Of a stretch of DNA of 64,000 bases, positions 24,554 through 32,321 are shown in pieces (position 1 is the first letter of the stretch; each line of letters starts with the position of its first letter). The notes below the pieces were generated by a model. The model had not been told where the DNA came from. It was given only the letters and a program-made list of their open reading frames with translations, and ran no database searches. The stretch lies in assembly GCA_016722445.1 (NCBI GenBank), contig JADKIZ010000041.1, positions 1-64,000 of the forward strand, written 5' to 3'. Source of the DNA: Flavobacteriales bacterium. Lineage in GTDB: Bacteria; Bacteroidota; Bacteroidia; Flavobacteriales_D; Sanyastnellaceae. The translations under genes and the position numbers were made by a program.

Positions 24554-26086
24554 TTAATCAATTATGATGGTTCGGTTCGAGTTTTCTCCGTCTTCTTGCA
24601 ATTGGAATACATAAATTCCAGAACACAGGTCGGAAATATCCAATGTGGTTTTTGTGGATTGTATGGGAATGATTTTCACCAATTGCCCGGTTGAATTGAA
24701 AATATGCATGGTGCTTTGAGATACACCTCGACTGGTGAAATTGATGATGTCCTCTGCCGGATTGGGATAAAGTTGCCAATCAGTTGCATCCTTGTTTTGA
24801 TGCACAGAACTTTCATCTGTATTGATACATACCAAAAGTTTTGGATGTAATGCGGGATTCAGGTTTTCACCGGAAGCAAAGACCAATGCGCTATATGGAT
24901 CTTCTGAACTGAGGGAAATCTCAAGTCCATAATTGCTGAAACCAGCGTCGATCATGTCTTGCACGAGTGTTGAGATATCTATGTTTTCAAAATTCGCATG
25001 AATATCAGTAGGTGAAGACAGGATCACTTCACCTGTGCTTACAACACTTGGTTGACTGTTCCATGTCACGATATCTCCGAGCCATATCTGCGATATTCTT
25101 CTGATCTCCCATTGAAAAGTACCAGTGATCATTTGGTGTTCACCATTGAATGATGCTGAAGTAGGATCGTTGAACAAGGACAAACTGGCATGGTCTACCA
25201 ATGTACCAGGTGAAAAATTGCTCAGGTCCCAATACAGCAATGTGCGAGTGAAATCCGGTACGCCATCAGTTGTCCACGCATGCACAAGCAAGGAATGATT
25301 GTCGCTGTAATTGATATTTTCATTATCATATCCTTCCGCAAGTGCATTCCAGATGAATGCATCGTTGTGGCATCCTTTATTCGTGCTCAATTCTGAACAC
25401 ACTATTGATGTCGTTGGTGGTTCATAGGTTACAAGCAATGAGGGATGTTTCGAAGGGTCTGGATGATTGCTGCTGGCAAATACCAATGCACAATAGGGAG
25501 ATTCATCCTGAAGCATCAACATAAATCCTCCTGAATATCCCAAAGGCGTTAGCATTTCTTCTGCCATTGCTGTGACATCGATGTCTTCGAAATTTTGATG
25601 TACATCAGTGGTTGCGTCCAACATCACTTCGTTGGTGGTAGTATATGTAGGCTGTGTATTCCAGGTCACTTCATTTTCATTCCAGGTTGACGTGATTCTT
25701 CTGATGTACGATGCATTGGGATGTGAATAATTCGAATGTTCACCATTCATACTTGTTGAAGTCGGATCATTATACAACGACAATTTTGCCTCAAGAAGAT
25801 TGCTGCCTACCGGTATAAGCGACAAATCAAAATCGATGAGAATGCGAGAGCCATCATTTTGTCCTCCTGTTGTCCAAGTATGTGAAAGCAATGTTTGACT
25901 GCTGCTGTAATTCTGATTTTCATTGTCATACGCGGTGTTGTCTGCGTACCAGACAAACGCGTCTTTACCGCAATCCGCTGCAGGTTTCAGCAAGGCTGTT
26001 TTTTGCGCAACAAGTGTGTTGGTAAGGAAAATAAAACAAAGTGTAAGCAGGCGATAAGCTCGCACAGATAGCAAATGTGTAGTCAT
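24554..26086 (-). CDS. T9SS-exported protein with two DNRLRE (CBM96-like) domains
   Basis: A protein of 510 residues with a signal peptide (ends NTLVAQ), two homologous domains and a sorting domain. Domain 1 (about 35-225) and domain 2 (about 240-425) share the pattern DAFVW...YDNENxNYS...LLxHxWTT, then LSLYNDPTS and WNSQP/WNTQP, and they end PYxALVFAS. DNRLRE/CBM96 domains are beta-sandwiches, some of which bind polysaccharide. The C-terminus is a type A sorting domain (LYPNPAEDIINFTS, then LCSGIYVFQL). The protein is probably secreted or surface-anchored and glycan-binding. No catalytic domain is visible. It lies downstream of the thiolase on the same strand, but a terminator separates them. 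Confidence 0.88.
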   Translation of the reverse strand: MTTHLLSVRAYRLLTLCFIFLTNTLVAQKTALLKPAADCGKDAFVWYADNTAYDNENQNYSSSQTLLSHTWTTGGQNDGSRILIDFDLSLIPVGSNLLEAKLSLYNDPTSTSMNGEHSNYSHPNASYIRRITSTWNENEVTWNTQPTYTTTNEVMLDATTDVHQNFEDIDVTAMAEEMLTPLGYSGGFMLMLQDESPYCALVFASSNHPDPSKHPSLLVTYEPPTTSIVCSELSTNKGCHNDAFIWNALAEGYDNENINYSDNHSLLVHAWTTDGVPDFTRTLLYWDLSNFSPGTLVDHASLSLFNDPTSASFNGEHQMITGTFQWEIRRISQIWLGDIVTWNSQPSVVSTGEVILSSPTDIHANFENIDISTLVQDMIDAGFSNYGLEISLSSEDPYSALVFASGENLNPALHPKLLVCINTDESSVHQNKDATDWQLYPNPAEDIINFTSRGVSQSTMHIFNSTGQLVKIIPIQSTKTTLDISDLCSGIYVFQLQEDGENSNRTIIID

Positions 26087-26261
26087 GGTTTGTTAAGCGT
26101 GTAGAGATCAAATATCAACCTTTTGGTGCGAGATGAGGTGTTTAAATGTAAAAAAATGAGCATTTTTCGAGAAAGAGGTTAGTCTGGATCATGCAGTCGT
26201 GATTGTCATTGAAGGGTTTCAGCGCTGTAATAGATTTCGACTGCGTGATCAGGGATTATAC

Positions 26262-26293
26262 CAAAACAAAAATCCCGGCAGTTGCCGGGATTT
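26262..26293 (-). terminator. Rho-independent terminator of the thiolase gene
   Basis: A 9-bp GC-rich stem (AAATCCCGG at 26270-26278 with 26285-26293) around CAGTTG. On the minus strand it is followed by TTTTGTTTTGG. It stands 26 bases after the thiolase stop. Confidence 0.85.
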
Positions 26294-26319
26294 GATATGC
26301 TTGTTTGTGTTAGCTGAAA

Positions 26320-27498
26320 TTACAATTTTTCTACTACAACAGCGCTTGCGCCACCACCGCCATTGCAAATGCCGGCTCCACCGATTTTCGCATTGTTCTG
26401 ACCCAATACATGGATCAATGTCACAATGATTCTCGCTCCACTGCAACCCAGTGGATGTCCGAGTGATACAGCGCCACCGTTGACGTTTACCTTATTCGGA
26501 TCGAGGCCCATTTTCTGCGTGTTCACAATACCAACTACTGAAAATGCTTCGTTGAGTTCAACAAAGTCAAGGTCTTTCATGTCCAAACCTGCTTTTTTTA
26601 CTGCTTTTGGAAGCGCAAGTGATGGAGTAGTTGTAAACCACTCTGGTGCTTGCTCTGCGTCAGCATATCCGCGAATCTTGGCTATGGGTTTCAATCCCAA
26701 AGCTTCCATTTTTTCTTTGCTCATCAATACCAAAGCAGCAGCGCAATCATTCATGGTACTTGCATTGGCAGCAGTTACCGTGCCTTCTTTACTGAACGCA
26801 GGTTTCAAGGCAGGCACTTTATCAAAATTGACATTCTTGTATTCTTCATCTTCGCTGATGGTGATGACCTGACCTTTGCGATCTGTCATTTGAAGCGGAA
26901 CGATTTCATCGTTGAATTTTCCAGCTTTCCATGCAGCCGCTGATCGGGTATAGGACTCAATCGCAAATTTGTCCTGATCTTCTCTGGAAATATTGCACTC
27001 ACGTGCGCACAAATCTGCCGCATTACCCATGGCGTAGTTGTGATATACATCGGTCAGTCCATCTTTGGAAAGACCATCAATCATGCTCACATTGCCGTAT
27101 TTATTTCCCCAACGCATGTTTTCGGAATAAAACGGAACCTGACTCATGTTTTCCATACCACCAGCAACTACTACATCGGCATCGCCAAGCATGATAGCTT
27201 GTGCGCCTTGCATGATAGCTTTCATTCCGGAAGCACATACTTTGTTCACCGTGGTACAATTGACCTCATTCGGTAAACCAGCAAATTTTGCGGCCTGCCT
27301 TGCGGGTGCCTGACCAAGATTGGCCTGCAGTACACATCCCATGATCACTTCGTTCACTTCTTTGCCATCGAGACCAATGCGGTCCAAGGCACCTTTGATG
27401 GCCGCTGCACCAAGCTTAGTGGCAGATACAGAGGCCAATGAACCGCCGAAACTTCCAAGTGGAGTGCGCACGGCAGAGACAATAAAAACTTCTTTCAT
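26320..27498 (-). CDS. Acetyl-CoA C-acetyltransferase (thiolase II)
   Basis: A protein of 392 residues, the usual thiolase length. The acyl-accepting Cys88 is in NKVCASGMKAIMQGAQAIML. The second site has His in VNGGAVSLGHPLGCSGAR and Cys in GICNGGGGASAVVV. It joins two acetyl-CoA into acetoacetyl-CoA or cleaves longer 3-ketoacyl-CoA. The sequence is closer to the biosynthetic/AtoB type than to FadA. It stands alone between terminators. A link to the paa genes 6 kb away is possible (beta-ketoadipyl-CoA cleavage), but the context does not support it. Confidence 0.93.
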   Translation of the reverse strand: MKEVFIVSAVRTPLGSFGGSLASVSATKLGAAAIKGALDRIGLDGKEVNEVIMGCVLQANLGQAPARQAAKFAGLPNEVNCTTVNKVCASGMKAIMQGAQAIMLGDADVVVAGGMENMSQVPFYSENMRWGNKYGNVSMIDGLSKDGLTDVYHNYAMGNAADLCARECNISREDQDKFAIESYTRSAAAWKAGKFNDEIVPLQMTDRKGQVITISEDEEYKNVNFDKVPALKPAFSKEGTVTAANASTMNDCAAALVLMSKEKMEALGLKPIAKIRGYADAEQAPEWFTTTPSLALPKAVKKAGLDMKDLDFVELNEAFSVVGIVNTQKMGLDPNKVNVNGGAVSLGHPLGCSGARIIVTLIHVLGQNNAKIGGAGICNGGGGASAVVVEKL

Positions 27499-27587
27499 TG
27501 AGAAAATTTTAGGCTGCGAAAATAAGCGGGTAGTGGTGGACGCTGACGTCCAATATGACCTATTTTTCGCTGACCAAAATCAACACC

Positions 27588-27956
27588 ATGATACTCATTG
27601 CAAAAATCCTGATCGCTTTTGTGGCTTTAGAGCATATTTACATCCTATGGCTTGAAATGTTTGCCTGGGAAACAGCCGGAAAAAAGGCTTTTAAAGGTAG
27701 CCTGAAGGATGAATTATTTACTCCGACCAAAACACTTGCGGCAAATCAGGGTCTCTATAACGGTTTTCTCGCTGCTGGCCTCATTTGGTCTTTGTTGATC
27801 GGTCATGTGGAATGGAGTCAAAATGTTGCTCTATTCTTTTTAAGTTGTGTTGCCATTGCTGGTTTTTATGGTGGATTTACTGCGAGCAAAAGGATCATCT
27901 TTATACAAGCCATACCAGCCTTGTTAGCGATGGGTGCTGTGTTGTTGTTTTATTGA
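27588..27956 (+). CDS. DUF1304 family membrane protein
   Basis: A protein of 122 residues from ATG 27588 (MILIAKILIAFVALEHIYIL), with four hydrophobic segments. DUF1304 hallmarks are the N-terminal EHIYILWLEMF with WETAGKKAF, then TLAANQGLYNGFLAAGL and a final helix AIPALLAMGAVLLF. It is an inner-membrane protein of unknown function. TATTTTTCG about 20 bases upstream resembles a -7 box. It is not coupled to neighbours. Confidence 0.86.
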   Translation: MILIAKILIAFVALEHIYILWLEMFAWETAGKKAFKGSLKDELFTPTKTLAANQGLYNGFLAAGLIWSLLIGHVEWSQNVALFFLSCVAIAGFYGGFTASKRIIFIQAIPALLAMGAVLLFY

Positions 27957-28097
27957 GAATGTGCAGCCACTTATCGGTTCACTGATTCAAAACTGAAGTT
28001 GGCATGGTGTCATACATGCACATTGCATGAATGATTCTGATTCGTATCCACATCCTGTTTCGGTCTTAACTTCGCACCTCAAACTAAAACTACACCC

Positions 28098-28853
28098 ATG
28101 CGTCAGAAAATAGTTGCAGGTAATTGGAAAATGAACAAAGACATCGATGAGGCCATGGAACTCGTCGTAAGCTTGGAACAATATCGTCACGATTTCAGTC
28201 AGGATGTGAAAGTGATCCTTGCTCCGCCTTCGCTTTATCTCGCCAATCTCGAAATGGTTGAAGAGCCATTTTTCGAGCTATCAGCTCAAAATTGCAGTCA
28301 TCATGACTATGGCGCATTCACAGGTGAAATCAGTCCTGCCATGTTGCATTCCATGAATATTGGCTATTGTATCGTTGGACACAGCGAACGTCGTCAGTAT
28401 TATCATGAAACGGATGAGATGATTGCGAAAAAGATTGATGCCTGTTTGCGAAATCATGTACGCCCAATTTTTTGCTGCGGCGAAATGTTGGAACAACGCA
28501 ACGGTAAACATCATTTTGTAACTGTTCTGCACCAAGTGGAACACGCATTGTTTCATTTGAAAAAGGATGAGATGAAACAGGTCGTCATAGCCTATGAACC
28601 TGTTTGGGCCATCGGAACTGGTGTTACGGCATCCAGCGATCAGGCTGAAGAAATGCATGGTTTTATCCGCGACACACTCATCAATCACTTCGGTGAAGAG
28701 CTTGCTGCTGAAATTCCTATTCTGTATGGCGGTAGTGTCAATGCTCAAAACAGCGCCGAACTATTCGCTTGTCCTAATGTGGATGGCGGACTTGTGGGTG
28801 GCGCTTCTCTGAAAGCCAAGGATTTCGCTCAGATTATCGTCTCTGCATCATGA
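28098..28853 (+). CDS. tpiA: Triosephosphate isomerase
   Basis: A protein of 251 residues, a TIM barrel that interconverts dihydroxyacetone phosphate and glyceraldehyde 3-phosphate in glycolysis. Active-site residues are visible: Asn9/Lys11 in GNWKMNK, His95 in VGHSERR, and Glu167 in YEPVWAIGTG. The phosphate-binding YGGSVN and GGLVGGASL near the end are also intact. The stop overlaps the prmA start by 4 bases (ATGA), so the two are translated together. Confidence 0.97.
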   Translation: MRQKIVAGNWKMNKDIDEAMELVVSLEQYRHDFSQDVKVILAPPSLYLANLEMVEEPFFELSAQNCSHHDYGAFTGEISPAMLHSMNIGYCIVGHSERRQYYHETDEMIAKKIDACLRNHVRPIFCCGEMLEQRNGKHHFVTVLHQVEHALFHLKKDEMKQVVIAYEPVWAIGTGVTASSDQAEEMHGFIRDTLINHFGEELAAEIPILYGGSVNAQNSAELFACPNVDGGLVGGASLKAKDFAQIIVSAS

Positions 28854-29686
28854 ACTATATCGAACTGGATTTTATCCTCGAGCCGCTCATGCCCGCACGA
28901 GATGTATTGGTAGCTGAATTGGCTGAAGTTGGTTTCGAGAGTTTTGTAGAAACGGACGATGGAGTGAAAGCTTATATCATAGAAGATACTTATCAAGATG
29001 ATCTTCTCACGGATTTGATGGTGTTCAAAATGCCTGAGCTTACCATCAGCTATGTCAAATCAACCATCGAAGATCAGAACTGGAATGCAGAATGGGAGAA
29101 AAACTTCGATCCCATTGATGTGGAAGGTAAATGCTTGATCCGCGCGCCTTTTCATGAGATTTCAAAAACACATGCTTTTGAAATCATCATCGAGCCGAAA
29201 ATGTCATTCGGTACTGGTCACCATGCTACAACATATCTCATGGTCGCCGAAATGATGGATATGAATCTGGACGGTAAAACTGTCCTAGATATGGGTTGTG
29301 GTACGGGCGTACTCGCCATCATGGCTGAAAAGATGGGCGCGAAACAGACTGATGCCATTGACATTGATGAGTGGGCTTATGAAAACACCCTCGAAAATGT
29401 TGTGCGCAATGGCTGCTCTTCCATCCATACCATCAAAGGTGGCGCTGAATCCATACCATCAGACAGGAAATATGATGTCGTTCTTGCCAATATCAATCGC
29501 AATATCCTCACGCGTGATATGCATTCTTATGTGGCGTCAATGAACGACAAATCGGAAATATTGTTCAGTGGTTTTTTTGTCCCGGATAGAAATGACATTG
29601 AATCTGTAGCCACTGAATTGGGATTGCAGTTTAGGAATCAGAAATTGAGGGGAGAATGGACGATGCTGCATTTTTCGCGTGGGTGA
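28850..29686 (+). CDS. prmA: Ribosomal protein L11 methyltransferase
   Basis: A protein of 278 residues. It methylates ribosomal protein L11 with S-adenosylmethionine. The N-terminal L11-recognition domain (MNYIELDFILEPLMPARDVL) is followed by the methyltransferase core: EPKMSFGTGHHATTYLM, VLDMGCGTGVLAIMAEKMG (the SAM-binding loop) and DVVLANINRNIL. The tpiA-prmA arrangement is frequent in Bacteroidetes, and the 4-base overlap here supports one operon. Confidence 0.94.
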   Translation: MNYIELDFILEPLMPARDVLVAELAEVGFESFVETDDGVKAYIIEDTYQDDLLTDLMVFKMPELTISYVKSTIEDQNWNAEWEKNFDPIDVEGKCLIRAPFHEISKTHAFEIIIEPKMSFGTGHHATTYLMVAEMMDMNLDGKTVLDMGCGTGVLAIMAEKMGAKQTDAIDIDEWAYENTLENVVRNGCSSIHTIKGGAESIPSDRKYDVVLANINRNILTRDMHSYVASMNDKSEILFSGFFVPDRNDIESVATELGLQFRNQKLRGEWTMLHFSRG

Positions 29687-29728
29687 CATCCACATGTAAA
29701 ATGAGGTGGCGCATCTTACCTTCTTTAT

Positions 29729-30505
29729 TCATACGATGAATCCTGCAGCCATCAATATTCCAAATGCGACAAGGGAAATACTGATGATCAGGTTCATCAA
29801 TCGCAATTCCGTCTTTTTCATCCATAGATTTCCCAAATAAGAACCTACAAATGCTGCGAGTGCGGCGGCGATGACCAATGATGGATTGATCATTTCCCAA
29901 CCAGACTTGATTTGCGTGGCGTACACGGTAATTCTGGTGACATCCACCATACAAGCGATCACCACTCGGGTGCCGATAAATGCCTCCTTGTTCATCCCTG
30001 ATTTCATCAAAAAGGCGCTTCTCAATGCCCCTTGATGTCCGGATAGGCCTCCGAAAAAACCACTAATCAAACCTCCGAATGGCAATAAGCTGTTTCCAAT
30101 TTTGATCGATTTAAAGCGTGGATGTATTTCCAAAAATGCAAATACTACGATGATGATACCTATGAGCAGATTGATCCACCGAATGACATAGGCATGAGAG
30201 CCGATGGAATAGCTTGTCAGCAAAGGCAACTGAGCAACAACAGTGAGCAACAGCGCACCTAGCAATGAACCAACTACGGAGGTCAAGCCGAATCTGATGA
30301 TCATCTTACGGTCTGCCTGTTTCCCTACCAGCCACAACTTGAAAAGATTGTTCAACATATGAACTATTGCTGAAGCTGCAACGGCAACGTCAATGGGAAA
30401 AAACAACAGAAATGCAGGCAGAAGGATTGTTCCAAGGCCAAAGCCACAAAAGAAGCTCAAGCATGAGCCTATCAAGGCTGCGAGGATGACGGGTAGAAAT
30501 TCCAT
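29729..30505 (-). CDS. TSUP family (TauE/SafE) sulfite/organosulfonate-type transporter
   Basis: A protein of 258 residues with seven to eight hydrophobic segments and the family pattern. An N-terminal half (GLGTILLPAFLLFFPIDVAV) and a C-terminal half (PFGGLISGFFGGLSGHQGAL) each carry the glycine-rich motif. TSUP proteins move sulfite, sulfonates, sulfoacetate or other anions across the inner membrane. The substrate cannot be told from sequence or context. It is transcribed divergently from the helicase gene, with 240 bases between them. Confidence 0.88.
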   Translation of the reverse strand: MEFLPVILAALIGSCLSFFCGFGLGTILLPAFLLFFPIDVAVAASAIVHMLNNLFKLWLVGKQADRKMIIRFGLTSVVGSLLGALLLTVVAQLPLLTSYSIGSHAYVIRWINLLIGIIIVVFAFLEIHPRFKSIKIGNSLLPFGGLISGFFGGLSGHQGALRSAFLMKSGMNKEAFIGTRVVIACMVDVTRITVYATQIKSGWEMINPSLVIAAALAAFVGSYLGNLWMKKTELRLMNLIISISLVAFGILMAAGFIV

Positions 30506-30683
30506 CTTAGGTTAATTCTTCGGTGCCAATGTATCGTTTTGTTAATTGGAAATTGGATTGGATAAGAATCTTAACATTTGAGTCAGATGACTGATAATTA
30601 ACCTAATGACTTGGAATGCTGTTGTTATCCTATTTCTTTTCCCCTCGCAAAGTTGATAAAGATTCAACTCACTGGTCGTCAGA

Positions 30684-30716
30684 ATTGAGCAATTCGTATT
30701 GGCATGACTATCTTTG
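30684..30716 (+). promoter_or_regulatory. Bacteroidetes-type promoter of the helicase gene
   Basis: ATTG at 30684-30687 and TATCTTTG at 30709-30716 are spaced by 21 bases. They match the -33/-7 consensus TTTG-N19-21-TAnnTTTG. The -7 box overlaps the ATG at 30704, ruling out that start. The next ATG (30746) has AGAGAGGA 5 bases before it. Confidence 0.7.
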
Positions 30717-30745
30717 CACGATTTTTTAAGCCAGAGAGGACCAAA

Positions 30746-32239
30746 ATGACGTTAGAACCTATAGACCTGCTGGAGATCAAAGAGGGGAAGAAACTCTATG
30801 ACTATCAGACGGATGCCCTCGAGAAAATTTTTGAGCGTCTCAAGGAATTTCCTACCAAGTATAATTTGTGTTTCCAATTGCCGACAGGTGGTGGAAAGAC
30901 CGTAATCTTTTCTGAAATCGCCCGGCGATACATCAGCGAGACCGGTAAGAAGGTCATGATCCTGACCCACCGAATTGAACTTTTGGGCCAGACTTCGCGT
31001 CACCTTTCTGATATTGGTGTGAAGAATAAAATCATCGTGAGCAAGGTGAAAGACTTGCCGGATGAAGAGCAATACACCTGCTTCGTGGCGATGGTGGAAA
31101 CACTCAACAATCGCTTGCGAGACGATAAGATGGACTTCGACAACCTCGGGTTGGTCATCGTCGATGAAGCGCATTACAATAGCTTCCGTAAATTATTCAA
31201 ATGGTTTGAAGACCAGGTTGTACTGGGTGTTACGGCAACGCCACTTTCCAGCAATGTCGAATTGCCATTGCACGAGAATTACAAGGAATTGATTGTAGGT
31301 GAAAGCATCTCAAGTCTTATTGGAAAAGGTTTTCTCTCTAAAGCCACCACATACAGCTACGATGTAAGTCTCCATTCCCTGAAAATTGGGATCAATGGCG
31401 ATTACACCGTGAGCAGTTCCGAAAAGCTCTATGGTAATTTTTTCATGCAAGAAAAACTCTTGTATGCGTATGAACAAAAAGCCAAAGGGACAAAAACGCT
31501 GATCTTCAACAATGGGATCAATACCAGCAAGATTGTTTATCAGATGTTCAAGGAAGCGGGTTATGATATCCGCCATCTGGACAATACACACAGTGAGCAG
31601 GAGCGAAGGGAAATATTGGAATGGTTTAGAGAAAAGAAAAATGCAGTTCTGACTTCCGTATCTATTTTGACAACAGGATTCGATGAGCCTACTGTAGAAA
31701 CCATTATTCTGAACAGAGCCACAAAATCGCTCACGCTATATCATCAAATGATTGGCCGTGGTTCAAGGGTAATCCCCGGAAAAACGGCATTCACTGTAAT
31801 CGACCTTGGAAACAACGCCCGTCGTTTCGGTCTATGGGAATGTGAGATCGATTGGCAGGATATCTTCAGAAATCCGGATGCCTACATCGAAGCAATCGTG
31901 AGCGATGAGCAAATGGAGAAGGAGATGGTTTATGAAATGCCTTCTGAAGTGAGAGAGCTTTTCAAAAATTCACCTTTCATCGATTTCGATATTCGTGAAG
32001 AATACGCCAAGCTGATGAGAATGGGGGCCAAAACGAAAGATGTTCTGGACAAATCCATTCAACAACACGCTACAATCATTCGTGAAAATTCAGAAGACTT
32101 CAATGGCGCTCTGGAATTGGTTAAAATGCTTGTTTTTTATGGCAGCGCATGTTTAGTCAATAGGTCTGATTTATTTTGGTCAGACTGTCTTGAATATGCG
32201 TGGAATATTTCAATTAACTGCCTCTTGTCGATTTCATGA
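30746..32239 (+). CDS. DEAD/DEAH-box helicase (SF2)
   Basis: A protein of 497 residues from ATG 30746. The Q-like lead KLYDYQTDALEKIF is followed by Walker A (LPTGGGKTVIFSEIA), DEAH (LVIVDEAHYNSFRK), motif III (LGVTATPLSS), and motifs V-VI (TTGFDEPTVETIIL, YHQMIGRGSR). It belongs to the RecQ/RadD-like SF2 set that acts on DNA or RNA with ATP. The last 35 residues (after ALELVKML, to the stop at 32239) look unlike the rest and may reflect a frameshift or truncation; I could not find a better frame. The upstream ATG at 30704 is excluded by the promoter. Confidence 0.88.
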   Translation: MTLEPIDLLEIKEGKKLYDYQTDALEKIFERLKEFPTKYNLCFQLPTGGGKTVIFSEIARRYISETGKKVMILTHRIELLGQTSRHLSDIGVKNKIIVSKVKDLPDEEQYTCFVAMVETLNNRLRDDKMDFDNLGLVIVDEAHYNSFRKLFKWFEDQVVLGVTATPLSSNVELPLHENYKELIVGESISSLIGKGFLSKATTYSYDVSLHSLKIGINGDYTVSSSEKLYGNFFMQEKLLYAYEQKAKGTKTLIFNNGINTSKIVYQMFKEAGYDIRHLDNTHSEQERREILEWFREKKNAVLTSVSILTTGFDEPTVETIILNRATKSLTLYHQMIGRGSRVIPGKTAFTVIDLGNNARRFGLWECEIDWQDIFRNPDAYIEAIVSDEQMEKEMVYEMPSEVRELFKNSPFIDFDIREEYAKLMRMGAKTKDVLDKSIQQHATIIRENSEDFNGALELVKMLVFYGSACLVNRSDLFWSDCLEYAWNISINCLLSIS

Positions 32240-32291
32240 TTCGATGAAGTGCTTCATATTCTCATGGAGTTGATTCCAATTAAAGACACTC

Positions 32292-32319
32292 CTAACACCA
32301 AGTTGTGACTTGGTGTTAG
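32292..32319. terminator. Hairpin between the convergent helicase and amylase genes
   Basis: A perfect 11-bp stem (CTAACACCAAG with its complement) around TTGTGA, at the convergent junction. Neither strand has a clear T-tract, so it may be a structural or factor-dependent terminator. A smaller inverted pair (GTCTGA/TCAGAC) lies upstream at about 32163-32187. Confidence 0.5.
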
Positions 32320-32321
32320 CC

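Noticed and set aside
24584..24600. GGTTCGAG-like string suggestive of a tRNA T-arm
   Set aside because: It lies inside the coding sequence of the DNRLRE protein, with no acceptor or anticodon stem around it.
26320..27498. Thiolase as PaaJ of the phenylacetate pathway
   Set aside because: It lies about 6 kb away on the opposite strand, with its own terminator and unrelated genes between. The sequence fits a general acetyl-CoA acetyltransferase.
30704..30745. Upstream ATG start for the helicase
   Set aside because: The ATG overlaps the -7 box, so it would lie upstream of the transcript start. The 14 extra residues are not conserved-looking.
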